Below, one piece after another: positions 37,699 through 46,207 of a stretch of 64,000 bases of DNA (its first letter is position 1; every line of letters begins with the position of its first letter). This DNA is from an uncultured Chitinophagaceae bacterium. GTDB lineage: Bacteria > Bacteroidota > Bacteroidia > Chitinophagales > Chitinophagaceae. The translations under genes and the position numbers were made by a program. The notes beneath the pieces are model-generated. The model saw nothing but the letters and a program-made list of their open reading frames with translations. It had not been told where the DNA came from and did no database searches. The stretch covers positions 33,917 through 97,916 of the forward strand of contig CALJNC010000009.1 in NCBI GenBank assembly GCA_937981995.1, read 5' to 3'.

Positions 37699-38775
37699 CT
37701 ATGCTTCAACCGAGAACATCCAATTATACTTATCCTCACTGCGTCCATAACGAATGTCAGCAAGTTCTTGCTTAACACCAGGCGATACACTCCACTCTTC
37801 TTGTGGAGGCAAGCTCATCTTAGCACCTTTGTATGTCAAGGAGTTAATTGGAGCAATTACCGCAGCGGTTCCTGCACCAAAAGCTTCTTTCAAGGTACCG
37901 GTAGCACTAGCTTCCACAATTTCATCAATTGAGATTTTACGCTCTTCTACTTCAATGCCTTTATCTCTTAATAAAGTCATTACACTAGCACGTGTAAAAC
38001 CGTTTAAAATTGTGCCTGATTCTAACGAAGGAGTAACCACCTTATCTCCTATTACAAAGAAAACGTTCATTGTACCTATTTCTTCGATATACTTTCTTTC
38101 AACCCCATCTAACCATAAGTTTTGATCAAAACCTTGCTCTTGGATTTCTACAGTAGGTTGCATAGCTGCGGCATAGTTTCCTGATGCCTTAGCAAATCCT
38201 ACACCACCTGGGAATGCACGCACATATTTGTCTTGTACATAAATGTCAATCGCTTTGTTATAATATGCACCTGCAGGTGTCATAATTATCATAAAGCGAA
38301 ATTTGGTAGGAGGACGCACTCCAATAAACTCGTCTGTTGCAAACAAAAAAGGACGCAAATAAAGCGATGTACCATCTACTGCCGGTACCCAATCTTTATC
38401 CATGTCTACAAGTGTTTTTAAGCCACCCATAAAGATTCCTTCTGGAACTTCTTTCATAGCCATACGCTTGGCTGAAATATTAAAACGCTCAAAATTATCC
38501 TGTGGTCTAAATATATTTACTGAGCCATCTTCACTTTTGTATGCTTTAATTCCTTCAAATATTGATTGACCATAATGAATAAAGGTTGTAGCCGGATGCA
38601 TAGACATATTACCAAAAGGCATTATTTCAGCTGTTTTCCATTCTCCATCTTCATAATCAGCCACTAACATATGGTCAGTGTACATTCTAGCAAAGTTTAT
38701 ATTGTTCTCGTCAAACTGAGCTACTCGGCTCTCGGTTGTTTTGGTAATCTTTATATTCATTAAGGCTGTTTCCAT
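37699..38775 (-). CDS. ilvE: Branched-chain amino acid aminotransferase
   Basis: A 358-aa PLP-dependent fold-type IV aminotransferase that makes or breaks down Leu, Ile and Val with glutamate/2-oxoglutarate. The PLP lysine is Lys196 in VGFAKASGNYAAAM, and the phosphate-binding region SATGTLKEAFGAGTAAVI lies near the C-terminus. SIFEGIKAY and RPFLFATDE are also conserved. The length matches the larger (type II) BCAT group. A second ATG at residue 6 (MNIKIT) is a possible start. First gene of a five-gene minus-strand run; a small hairpin (TGAAGCA-6-TGCTTCA) overlaps its stop codon. Confidence 0.93.
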   Translation of the reverse strand: METALMNIKITKTTESRVAQFDENNINFARMYTDHMLVADYEDGEWKTAEIMPFGNMSMHPATTFIHYGQSIFEGIKAYKSEDGSVNIFRPQDNFERFNISAKRMAMKEVPEGIFMGGLKTLVDMDKDWVPAVDGTSLYLRPFLFATDEFIGVRPPTKFRFMIIMTPAGAYYNKAIDIYVQDKYVRAFPGGVGFAKASGNYAAAMQPTVEIQEQGFDQNLWLDGVERKYIEEIGTMNVFFVIGDKVVTPSLESGTILNGFTRASVMTLLRDKGIEVEERKISIDEIVEASATGTLKEAFGAGTAAVIAPINSLTYKGAKMSLPPQEEWSVSPGVKQELADIRYGRSEDKYNWMFSVEA

Positions 38776-38855
38776 TAAATCTTGTTAATTAGTTTGTAAG
38801 TCAAAAAGCGGTTAAATCGTTATTCAGAGCTAATTTGCTCTCACTTTTGTACCCC

Positions 38856-38869
38856 TCAGAACGTTCTGA
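38856..38869. repeat. 14-bp perfect palindrome between divergent genes
   Basis: TCAGAACGTTCTGA lies in the 126-base gap between divergent ilvE (start 38775) and the gene at 38902. Its position and perfect symmetry suit a binding site for a dimeric regulator. The rest of the gap is AT-rich with no other feature. Confidence 0.5.
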
Positions 38870-38901
38870 AGTGCCGCAAATATACAAAATAGAAGTCACA
38901 A

Positions 38902-39354
38902 ATGAAAGCTAAACTTAAAGTTGAGAACCTTTTACTGTATCAGGAAAGCCTGATAAGTATTGATAATCAGGATATTAATGATTACAATGTAATTGGAGAC
39001 TTTGGCAAAAAGATTCTCATCATTACAGACGACTTTAAAACCGAGAGCGAAGAAGATACATTATTAGACAAAATGCTATTGGCAACAGGCTTGGGACATA
39101 CCGATATCTACCACCTTAAAGTAGCTACAAAAAGTAATTTGCTACCCTATATCAATAAAATCAAACCAGAGAAAATTATTTGCTTTGGCGCACAGCTAGA
39201 TACACATGCTACCAGATTTAGTAGCAGACTTTATAGCGTATCTCAAATAAATGATATACAAGTACTTATAGTCCATAACTTAAATAAAATAATTAGCTCA
39301 GAAGATGCTAAAAAAGCCCTTTGGAATAGCCTAAAAAAACTACTGAACCTATGA
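38902..39354 (+). CDS. Conserved-looking small protein of unknown function
   Basis: A 150-aa cytoplasmic protein with alternating strands and helices (KILIITDDF, KIICFGAQL, QVLIVHNL), suggesting a small alpha/beta fold. It has no signal peptide, membrane segment or catalytic motif I recognise. Its last codons overlap the rdgB start by four bases (ATGA), so it is translationally coupled to rdgB. A distant resemblance to small accessory replication proteins was considered but cannot be supported. Confidence 0.7.
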   Translation: MKAKLKVENLLLYQESLISIDNQDINDYNVIGDFGKKILIITDDFKTESEEDTLLDKMLLATGLGHTDIYHLKVATKSNLLPYINKIKPEKIICFGAQLDTHATRFSSRLYSVSQINDIQVLIVHNLNKIISSEDAKKALWNSLKKLLNL

Positions 39355-39932
39355 TTCAAGAGCTCATTTTTGCAACAGGAAATGCCAATAAAGTATCAGA
39401 GATTCAATCCATTCTAGGCGATAAATTCTCAATTAAATCATTGAAAGACATTGGCTTTTCTCAAGAACTAGAAGAGCCCTTTGACACCCTAGAGGCAAAC
39501 GCCAAAACCAAAGCGGAGCAACTCAAAGAAATAACAGGAAAAGACTGCTTTGCGGAGGATTCTGGCTTATTTATAAATGGATTGAATGGCGAGCCAGGTG
39601 TATACTCAGCCCGCTATAGTGGCGCAGATGCTACAGATAGCAGGAATATTGAGCTTGTGCTAAAAAATCTTGAGGATAAAGAAAATCGTTCAGCCTATTT
39701 CAAAACGGTAATCCACTTATTAAAAAACGGCAAACACTACCAATTTACAGGCATTTGCGAAGGAAAAATTATACCCAACCCTATTGGAGACAATGGTTTT
39801 GGCTATGACCCTATATTTATTGCCAATGATATACCCGAACGAACCTTTGCACAGCTAACTAAAGAAGAAAAAAATACGATCAGCCATAGAGCTAAGGCAA
39901 CAAAGAAATTTGTTGAATGGTTGAAGAAATAA
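39351..39932 (+). CDS. rdgB: Non-canonical purine NTP pyrophosphatase (RdgB/HAM1)
   Basis: Hydrolyses ITP, dITP and XTP to monophosphates, keeping deaminated purines out of nucleic acids. At 193 aa it has the standard length. Motifs are IFATGNANKVSEIQSIL at the N-terminus, CFAEDSGLFINGLNGEPGVYSARYSG with the catalytic Asp and substrate loop, GDNGFGYDPIF, and ISHRAKA near the C-terminus. Cytoplasmic homodimer. It overlaps the preceding gene by four bases. Confidence 0.95.
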   Translation: MIQELIFATGNANKVSEIQSILGDKFSIKSLKDIGFSQELEEPFDTLEANAKTKAEQLKEITGKDCFAEDSGLFINGLNGEPGVYSARYSGADATDSRNIELVLKNLEDKENRSAYFKTVIHLLKNGKHYQFTGICEGKIIPNPIGDNGFGYDPIFIANDIPERTFAQLTKEEKNTISHRAKATKKFVEWLKK

Positions 39933-40061
39933 TTTTAAATATTTTATAAAGTTATTAAACTTGTAATCACCCTTATTCAGAATAATAAGAATCTAATTAA
40001 ATTGGTACAAAATATAAAACTCTCTAATATCTCCCCTAATTGTAAAACCTTCATAATTCGA

Positions 40062-40085
40062 AACCTGCCTGCCGGCAGGCAGGTT
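40062..40085. repeat. 24-bp perfect GC-rich palindrome
   Basis: AACCTGCCTGCC followed directly by GGCAGGCAGGTT, a perfect palindrome built from the tetranucleotide CCTG/CAGG, in the AT-rich 218-base gap between rdgB and gldF. Its composition contrasts sharply with its surroundings. No T-tract follows, so it is not a normal terminator. It looks like a dispersed palindromic element. The rest of the gap holds nothing recognisable. Confidence 0.85.
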
Positions 40086-40150
40086 GAATAAACTTTACAA
40101 TTTAAAGACTTAGATTTAATTAATCAATCTTTACATTTACGGCTCGATTT

Positions 40151-40885
40151 ATGAAGAGCATTTTACTCAAAGAAATCCGTTCCTTTTTTAGCTCGCTGGT
40201 AGGCTATATAGTTATCATACTATTTATATTGATATGTGGTTTGTTCATGTGGATACTACCCGATACTAATATGTTTGATTATGGCTATGCAAGCATGGAT
40301 CAGTTTTTCTCTTTTGTCCCCTGGATATTAATATTTCTAATTCCTGCTATCACTATGCGCATGTTAGCTGATGAATATAAATCAGGAACCATCGAGATGC
40401 TAAGCACCAAACCATTAAAGGAAACCAGTATCATTTTTGGTAAATTTTGGGCTTCATTCATATTGGTATGTATTTGCCTATTGCCTACATTACTTTATGT
40501 TGTAAGTATTGAATCTTTAGCCGTTACGGCAAACAACTTGGATACTGGAGGGATTATAGGTTCTTATATAGGTCTTTTGTTTTTGATTGCTGCTTTTACC
40601 GCTATAGGCTTATTCTGCTCTGCCCTAACCGATAATCAGATAGTCGCTTTTTTAATCGCCGTATTTGTCAACTTTATCTTATTCCAAGGTTTCGAATCCT
40701 TTAGCCAGCTGCCAAGTTTTAGCGGTGGTGTAGATTATATTATTAGTCAACTTGGCCTGCAGTTTCATTATAAATCTATTAGCCGCGGAGTGATTGATAC
40801 TCGAGATTTAATCTACTTTGCTTCAGTAAGCTTATTATTCATATTTGCTACTCGTTTATTTCTTCAAAAAAGAAAATGGTCATGA
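40151..40885 (+). CDS. gldF: Gliding motility ABC transporter permease GldF
   Basis: A 244-aa inner-membrane protein with six predicted helices. The N-terminus (KSILLKEIRSFFSSLVGYIVIILF) and the block RMLADEYKSGTIEMLSTKPLKETSIIFGKFW are typical of the ABC-2 type permease GldF. With GldG, and the ATPase GldA in some species, it is needed for gliding in Flavobacterium johnsoniae. The following gldG overlaps it by four bases. No gldA is visible in the window; a separately located ATPase is expected. Confidence 0.93.
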   Translation: MKSILLKEIRSFFSSLVGYIVIILFILICGLFMWILPDTNMFDYGYASMDQFFSFVPWILIFLIPAITMRMLADEYKSGTIEMLSTKPLKETSIIFGKFWASFILVCICLLPTLLYVVSIESLAVTANNLDTGGIIGSYIGLLFLIAAFTAIGLFCSALTDNQIVAFLIAVFVNFILFQGFESFSQLPSFSGGVDYIISQLGLQFHYKSISRGVIDTRDLIYFASVSLLFIFATRLFLQKRKWS

Positions 40886-42603
40886 AGAAACTAAAAGGAA
40901 CCCATATCATTCGGTTTGCAATTTTGGCGGCAATTTTACTTGCGGTAAATATTTTGGCAACCTACGTACACAAGCGCTTTGACCTAACTAAAGAAAAACG
41001 TTTTTCACTTTCTGAACCTACTAAAAAGTTTGTAGGTAAAATGGATGAGATCGCTAACGTAACAATTTTCTTGCAAGGAAACCTAAACGCTGATTGGCAA
41101 CGATTACAAAATCGTACAATTGAAACACTCAATGAATTTAACGAATACTCTGGTGGCAAAATTCAATACACAATAGTTAATCCAATGGAGGGCACTACTA
41201 CGCCCAAAGAAAAGGAAGAAGCTATGAAAGAGCTGAGTCAGCGTGGGGTACTTCCTGTGCGTGACCAGGTACAACAATCAGAGGACGACCTTGGCTTTTC
41301 GGAAAAAGTAATTTTTCCGTATGCCTTAGTGGCTCACAATGGTAAGGAATTTCCGGTAAGCCTTATAGAAAATCGTGGCGGCATGCAACCTAACGAGGTA
41401 CTAAACTATTCAAGCTCCTTATTGGAATATAAGTTTGCCCAGGCCATTCAAAAATCAAACTTAGCTGATCAACCAAGTATTGCTTACACTGTCGGTAACG
41501 GACAACCACTAGGCGTTAAAACGCTGGATATGCTTTCTACTTTAAATAAAATGTATCACCTAGATACCATTGATTTGAATGAGAATATTGAAGTGCCTAA
41601 AATATTTGACGCTATTATTATCACTTCGCCAAAATCTGGTTTTGATGAAAAAGTAAAGTTTAAAATTGATCAATATGTAATGAATGGTGGCCGTGTACTT
41701 TGGCTTATTGACCGCTTAAATACAAGCATGGATAAGCTTAAAGAAACTGGTACTTATTTAGCTTCTGACTTGACTACTAATTTGGATGATATCTTATTTA
41801 AATATGGTGCACGTATTAATCTAAACTTAGTAGAAGATGTACAACAGAATGCCCCTATCCCAATTACAGTTGGGTCTATCGGCGGCAAACCAGATATACG
41901 CTATGTGCCTTGGGTTTATTTCCCATTTGCCATATCTACATCGGATCATCCTATTGTGCATAATATGAATGGTGTATTATTTCAGTTTGCTAATAGTATA
42001 GATACCATTGCCAATCCTGAAATTAAGAAAACAGTACTACTCCACTCTTCTAGTGCTAGCCGCACGGTAAGTGCGCCAATACGTATTAGTTTATCAGATT
42101 TAAAGTTTGAGCCCAATCCTAGTTTATTCCGAGATAAGAATATACCAATGGCTGTATTATTAGAAGGTAAATTCAAATCAAACTTTGCAAATCGTTTAGC
42201 ACCTAAGTTTTTAAAAACATTAGAGGACCCATCTATTGACAATCCTTTTCTTGCAGAAGGAATTAAAAAGTCAAAGCAAATTGTTATAGGAAATGGAGCT
42301 GTTTTTTATAATGACTTTACTGAGCGCACTGGTCCATTACAATGTGGTTTCTGGAAATTCAATCGTGAGTACTATGCCAATAAAGCATTTTTATTAAACT
42401 GTATTGAGTACCTAGTCGATGATTCAGGCTTAATGAAAGCAAGAAGCAAAGACCTAGTTTTTCGTCCGTTAGACGACAAAAGAATCAAAAACGAAAAAGT
42501 AAAATGGCAGTTTGTAAATATTGCATTGCCTATTGTAATAACCATTTTATTTGGTGGAGTTTTTCTTTACTTCAGACGAAAAAAATACACGGGCAAAGGG
42601 TAA
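40882..42603 (+). CDS. gldG: Gliding motility ABC transporter auxiliary protein GldG
   Basis: The start at 40882 (MKKLKGTHIIRF) gives an ATGA overlap with gldF and is preferred over 40876. The protein has a membrane helix near residues 9-29 (RFAILAAILLAVNILATYV), a large periplasmic region (about 30-540, DUF4350/ABC-type Uup-like) with ITSPKSGFDEKVKFKIDQYVMNGGRVLWLID, and a second membrane helix at the end (IALPIVITILFGGVFLYF). This is the GldG layout. It works with GldF in gliding and is also found in non-gliding Bacteroidota. Confidence 0.93.
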   Translation: MKKLKGTHIIRFAILAAILLAVNILATYVHKRFDLTKEKRFSLSEPTKKFVGKMDEIANVTIFLQGNLNADWQRLQNRTIETLNEFNEYSGGKIQYTIVNPMEGTTTPKEKEEAMKELSQRGVLPVRDQVQQSEDDLGFSEKVIFPYALVAHNGKEFPVSLIENRGGMQPNEVLNYSSSLLEYKFAQAIQKSNLADQPSIAYTVGNGQPLGVKTLDMLSTLNKMYHLDTIDLNENIEVPKIFDAIIITSPKSGFDEKVKFKIDQYVMNGGRVLWLIDRLNTSMDKLKETGTYLASDLTTNLDDILFKYGARINLNLVEDVQQNAPIPITVGSIGGKPDIRYVPWVYFPFAISTSDHPIVHNMNGVLFQFANSIDTIANPEIKKTVLLHSSSASRTVSAPIRISLSDLKFEPNPSLFRDKNIPMAVLLEGKFKSNFANRLAPKFLKTLEDPSIDNPFLAEGIKKSKQIVIGNGAVFYNDFTERTGPLQCGFWKFNREYYANKAFLLNCIEYLVDDSGLMKARSKDLVFRPLDDKRIKNEKVKWQFVNIALPIVITILFGGVFLYFRRKKYTGKG

Positions 42604-42636
42604 TTTGACAATTTATTAGGGGCCTTGTTTAATTAA

Positions 42637-42664
42637 AAGCTTAACTTCGGTTAAGCTTGTCTTT
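42637..42664 (+). terminator. UUCG-loop hairpin after gldG, overlapping the next start codon
   Basis: AAGCTTAAC-TTCG-GTTAAGCTT forms a perfect 9-bp stem closed by a very stable UUCG tetraloop, followed by GUCUUUUC. It lies 34 bases after the gldG stop. The TTG start (42657-42659) of the BamA-like gene uses the last two bases of the stem. It can be read as a weak terminator or as an attenuator of the downstream gene. Confidence 0.7.
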
Positions 42665-43799
42665 TCTAGTAACTACATATCGCTTTCTACTTTTTTTAGT
42701 ATTAATTTCTTTATTTACTATTTCTAGTTCAGCGCAGGAAGGAGAAAAAAAACAAAGTCTTGCAAATAAATTTATTGGCATTTTTAAAAAAAGCAATTAC
42801 GTAATTGCGCCATTAATTGCCTATAAACCCGTTACTAGCTGGCAGGTTGGCGTAGGTGTAAAATACCTCTACCGACCTAAAAACTATGATACTTCAGACA
42901 CACGTGTTTCATTTGTTGCTTCTGCTTTAATATACACCCTAAACAATCAGGTACTTTTCAATCCTTACTTTGTTCATTTTTTTAATCATGAAAACTATAT
43001 GCTTGATGGTTATTATGGAATTAAAAAATTTCCTCAAAACTATTATGGCATAGGCAATCTTAGCTCGGAAGATAATCAAGAAACTGTTGATTTGAGCGAG
43101 ATAAAAATTGAACAACTAGGATTTAAAAAAATAAAAGAAAACCTTTTTGCAGGAGTTGGCTTCCGAGCTATTGGAGCCATTAATGTTGTGCAGGAATACA
43201 ATGGTTTATTATTACAAGAAAAGCCCGCAGGTTGGGATGGTTTTTGGGCCATGGGACCTAGCGCCAACATTCGTTTTGATGATAGAGATAATATTCTAAA
43301 CGCACACAAGGGTAAATTTATTGACGTACGCCTTGAGTATATGAAAAAAGCAAAAAAGGTAAACGGTGGCTATTCCATGCTTAAAGTAGACACAAGAAAA
43401 TACATAACACCTTTTAAAAACAAAAAGAATGTACTGGCAGGTCAATTGTATATGCAAGCAAGCTTACAAGGCGATGTTCCTTTTTCTGAAATGGCATTTG
43501 TAGGTAGCGAAATGCTTATGCGCGGCTATTATGATAAGCGATATATTGATAGACACTTCCTAGGTGGCCAAGTAGAATATCGTCATACACTCCCCTATAA
43601 TTTGGGTATCGTAGCTTTTGCGGGTTTAGGCGATGTAAGCAACGATATCAGCAACTTTCAGTTGGCCAATTTAAAATATTCACTTGGCGCCGGACTGCGC
43701 TACAAGATTATTCCTAAAGAGGATATTAATATTCGTCTTGATTTTGGCGTTGGACGACAATCAAACACTTTCTATCTAAGTATAGCCGAGGCTTTTTAA
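42657..43799 (+). CDS. BamA/TamA-family outer-membrane protein
   Basis: A 380-aa protein starting at TTG (42657), with a signal peptide (MSFLVTTYRFLLFLVLISLFTISSSAQ) and no usable ATG. There are no POTRA domains; most of the protein is a 16-strand-type Omp85 barrel ending in Phe (LSIAEAF). The late block MAFVGSEMLMRGYYDKRYIDRHFLGGQVEYRH contains the RGY motif at the strand hairpin that reaches into the barrel of Omp85 proteins. It resembles the POTRA-less Omp85 proteins of Bacteroidota, whose function is not settled. Terminator-like hairpin at its start. Confidence 0.85.
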   Translation: MSFLVTTYRFLLFLVLISLFTISSSAQEGEKKQSLANKFIGIFKKSNYVIAPLIAYKPVTSWQVGVGVKYLYRPKNYDTSDTRVSFVASALIYTLNNQVLFNPYFVHFFNHENYMLDGYYGIKKFPQNYYGIGNLSSEDNQETVDLSEIKIEQLGFKKIKENLFAGVGFRAIGAINVVQEYNGLLLQEKPAGWDGFWAMGPSANIRFDDRDNILNAHKGKFIDVRLEYMKKAKKVNGGYSMLKVDTRKYITPFKNKKNVLAGQLYMQASLQGDVPFSEMAFVGSEMLMRGYYDKRYIDRHFLGGQVEYRHTLPYNLGIVAFAGLGDVSNDISNFQLANLKYSLGAGLRYKIIPKEDINIRLDFGVGRQSNTFYLSIAEAF

Positions 43800-43833
43800 G
43801 CTTTTATTGCGCATTCTCTTCCTTATTTTCACT

Positions 43834-43841
43834 TACATTTG
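43834..43841 (+). promoter_or_regulatory. Bacteroidota -7 promoter element TACATTTG
   Basis: A perfect TAnnTTTG ten bases before the nrnA ATG at 43852. It lies inside the longer track ORF that begins at 43807 and so supports the later start. Confidence 0.45.
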
Positions 43842-43851
43842 CCACACTTTT

Positions 43852-44889
43852 ATGAAACCAATACAGGAGTATATAGCACAGCTCAATGAGCCTAAATCAT
43901 TTGCCATTACGCATCATTACAATGCAGATGCAGATGCATTAGGTAGCACCTTAGGGCTTCGTTTTTTTCTTGAAAAATTAGGTCATACCGTTACACTAAT
44001 ATCGCCAAATAAAAATCCGGCTTACTTATCTTGGTTACCTGGTTATAATGAAATTGTAGTGTTTGATGAAACTTCAGATGAGGTCAAAAATATTTTAAAA
44101 GATGTAGACGCAATTTTTTGCTTGGACTTTAATATTTTTCATAGAACAAAACACTTGGCAAAAACGCTAGAAGAATTTGCAGGAACCAAAATATTAATGG
44201 ATCATCACCTGCAACCAGATGAAGATTCGTTTGATTATGGCATTTCAATTCCTGCCAAAAGTAGCACGGCTGAAATGGTGTATGATTTCATTCAGCTATG
44301 CCAAAAAGAAGATTTACTGGATAAACAAATTGCGAGTTGCCTGTATATAGGAGCAGTAGCTGATACTGGAGGATTCAAATATTCCAATACGGCACCTTCT
44401 ACCCTAGAAATGGCTGCAGCACTTATGCGCACAGGTATTGATATTTCTCGCATACAAGAGCGCACCTTTAATACAAGGTCAGAAGGCGACTTGCGCTTAC
44501 TGGGTTATATCCTAAAAGATAATATGCAATTGTTTCCTGAGCACAATGCGGCATTAATAACCATACCTCAGGATATTTATAAAAAATATAACATTCAATC
44601 CGGTGGTACAGAGGGCTTAGTTAACTACCCTTTAAGCATTGGAAATATTATATTTTCTACTTTTATAGTAGAGAAGGATGGCGAAGTAAAAATGAGCCTT
44701 CGAAGCCAAGGATCATTAGATATAAGTAATATTGCACGTACTTATTTTAATGGTGGTGGTCATAGAAATGCATCCGGTGGAAAATCAGATGAATCCTTAG
44801 AAAAAACAATTGAAACTTTCAAAGAAGTATTAGACAAACACAAAAAAGAAATAAATTTATGTTACAAAGAATTACAACAATCTGTATAG
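43852..44889 (+). CDS. nrnA: NrnA-type DHH phosphoesterase (oligoribonuclease/pAp phosphatase)
   Basis: Start at 43852 (MKPIQEYIAQ); the upstream TTG at 43807 would add a hydrophobic leader that the promoter word argues against. At 345 aa it has the DHH domain with HYNADADALGS (Mn ligands), CLDFN and the eponymous MDHHLQPD, then a DHHA1 domain ending GGGHRNASGGKS. The enzyme degrades 2- to 5-nt RNAs and removes the 3' phosphate from pAp. The first motif reads NADADALGS, where NPDGDALGS is more usual. Its 3' end overlaps the FKBP gene by 31 bases. Confidence 0.93.
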   Translation: MKPIQEYIAQLNEPKSFAITHHYNADADALGSTLGLRFFLEKLGHTVTLISPNKNPAYLSWLPGYNEIVVFDETSDEVKNILKDVDAIFCLDFNIFHRTKHLAKTLEEFAGTKILMDHHLQPDEDSFDYGISIPAKSSTAEMVYDFIQLCQKEDLLDKQIASCLYIGAVADTGGFKYSNTAPSTLEMAAALMRTGIDISRIQERTFNTRSEGDLRLLGYILKDNMQLFPEHNAALITIPQDIYKKYNIQSGGTEGLVNYPLSIGNIIFSTFIVEKDGEVKMSLRSQGSLDISNIARTYFNGGGHRNASGGKSDESLEKTIETFKEVLDKHKKEINLCYKELQQSV

Positions 44890-46175
44890 CCAGCTTATTA
44901 ATTACAGCATCAGCTTTTGGTCAAAATGGATTTAAAAAATTAAAATCGGGCTTAGAATATAAGTTTCTAAGAAACAATCCTACCGGTAAAAAAGCTACTA
45001 TCGGTAGTAATATCACAATACATATTATTACAAGTGTAAGGGACTCTTCTATTTTTGATTCAAAAAAATTAAATAAAGGAAAAGCAGTTCCTACACCCGT
45101 TACCGCTCCAAAGCACCGTGGTGACCTTCAGGAAGGTTTTGCTATGATGCGCGTTGGCGAGAAGGCTGTTTTTAAAAGTGTAATTGACTCAGTGATGCGC
45201 ATTAAGCAGCAATGGCCTCCTATGGCTAAATCAGGAGATATGATGGTTTTTGAGGTTGAAATGGTTACTGTAAAAACACAGGCAGATATTGAAGCAGAAG
45301 CAAAACTTGCTAAAATTGCAGATGAAGTTGCCATAAAAAAATATGTAAAAGCTAATAAGCTTGGCAAAGTACAAAAAACTGAATCTGGCTTGTACTATAT
45401 AATTACTAAAAAAGGAACTGGTCCAAACGCAAAACCTGGACAAACAGTTTCAATGAATTATGAAGGAATGCTTATTGACGGCACAAAATTTGATTCAAAC
45501 CTTGATAGTGCATTTAATCATGTACAGCCTTTCAACTTTCCTTTAGGTCAAGGAAGAGTTATTAAAGGTTGGGATGAAGGAATTGCACTTTTAAACAAGG
45601 GGGCAAAAGCTAAACTATTAATTCCTTCGCGCTTAGCATACGGTTCAAGAGCTATGGGAGATAAAATACCAGCAAATAGTCCATTAGTTTTTGATGTAGA
45701 AATGCTTGGAACGATTGAGCAAAAAGCTCCTGAAGTTCAGGAAAAACCAAGTCCAGCAGGATCTGGCATGAACGAAGAAAAAGCGATTGCTGAATATATA
45801 AAAGCAAATGGTTTGATGAAAAACATAAAAAGAACACCTTCGGGCCTATATTATGTAATTACTAAAATGGGCACAGGGCCCAAAGCCAATAAAGGCCAAA
45901 TCGTATCTATGAATTATACGGGCGCCCTTTTAAACGGAAATGTATTTGATTCTAACGTAGATCCTAAATTTAACCATGTAGCTCCTTTCGACTTTCCATT
46001 AGGCCAAGGCCGTGTAATAAAAGGTTGGGATGAAGGAATTGCACTTTTAAATACAGGTTCCAAGGCAAAATTAATTATTCCTTCTCGCTTGGGCTATGGC
46101 ACAAGAGGAGCAGGTGCAAAAATTCCTGCAAATAGTGTGCTTGTTTTTGACGTAGAAATGCTCGGAACTAAATAG
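44859..46175 (+). CDS. FKBP-type peptidyl-prolyl isomerase with tandem FKBP domains
   Basis: A 438-aa exported isomerase with signal peptide (MLQRITTICIASLLITASAFGQ). Residues about 30-140 are a degenerate FKBP-like domain (DSKKLNKGKAV ... LQEGFAMMRVGEKAVF). Two full FKBP domains follow at about 165-285 and 310-437, each with GTGP...GQ.VSMNY, the GQGRVIKGWDEGIALL block and an IPANSPLVFDVEMLG-type ending. They are close copies, so a recent internal duplication is likely. The enzyme should assist folding of periplasmic or outer-membrane proteins. It starts inside the end of nrnA. The next gene is a related lipoprotein. Confidence 0.92.
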   Translation: MLQRITTICIASLLITASAFGQNGFKKLKSGLEYKFLRNNPTGKKATIGSNITIHIITSVRDSSIFDSKKLNKGKAVPTPVTAPKHRGDLQEGFAMMRVGEKAVFKSVIDSVMRIKQQWPPMAKSGDMMVFEVEMVTVKTQADIEAEAKLAKIADEVAIKKYVKANKLGKVQKTESGLYYIITKKGTGPNAKPGQTVSMNYEGMLIDGTKFDSNLDSAFNHVQPFNFPLGQGRVIKGWDEGIALLNKGAKAKLLIPSRLAYGSRAMGDKIPANSPLVFDVEMLGTIEQKAPEVQEKPSPAGSGMNEEKAIAEYIKANGLMKNIKRTPSGLYYVITKMGTGPKANKGQIVSMNYTGALLNGNVFDSNVDPKFNHVAPFDFPLGQGRVIKGWDEGIALLNTGSKAKLIIPSRLGYGTRGAGAKIPANSVLVFDVEMLGTK

Positions 46176-46207
46176 ATTTGCAACATAAAGATTTTATTAT
46201 TCAAATT

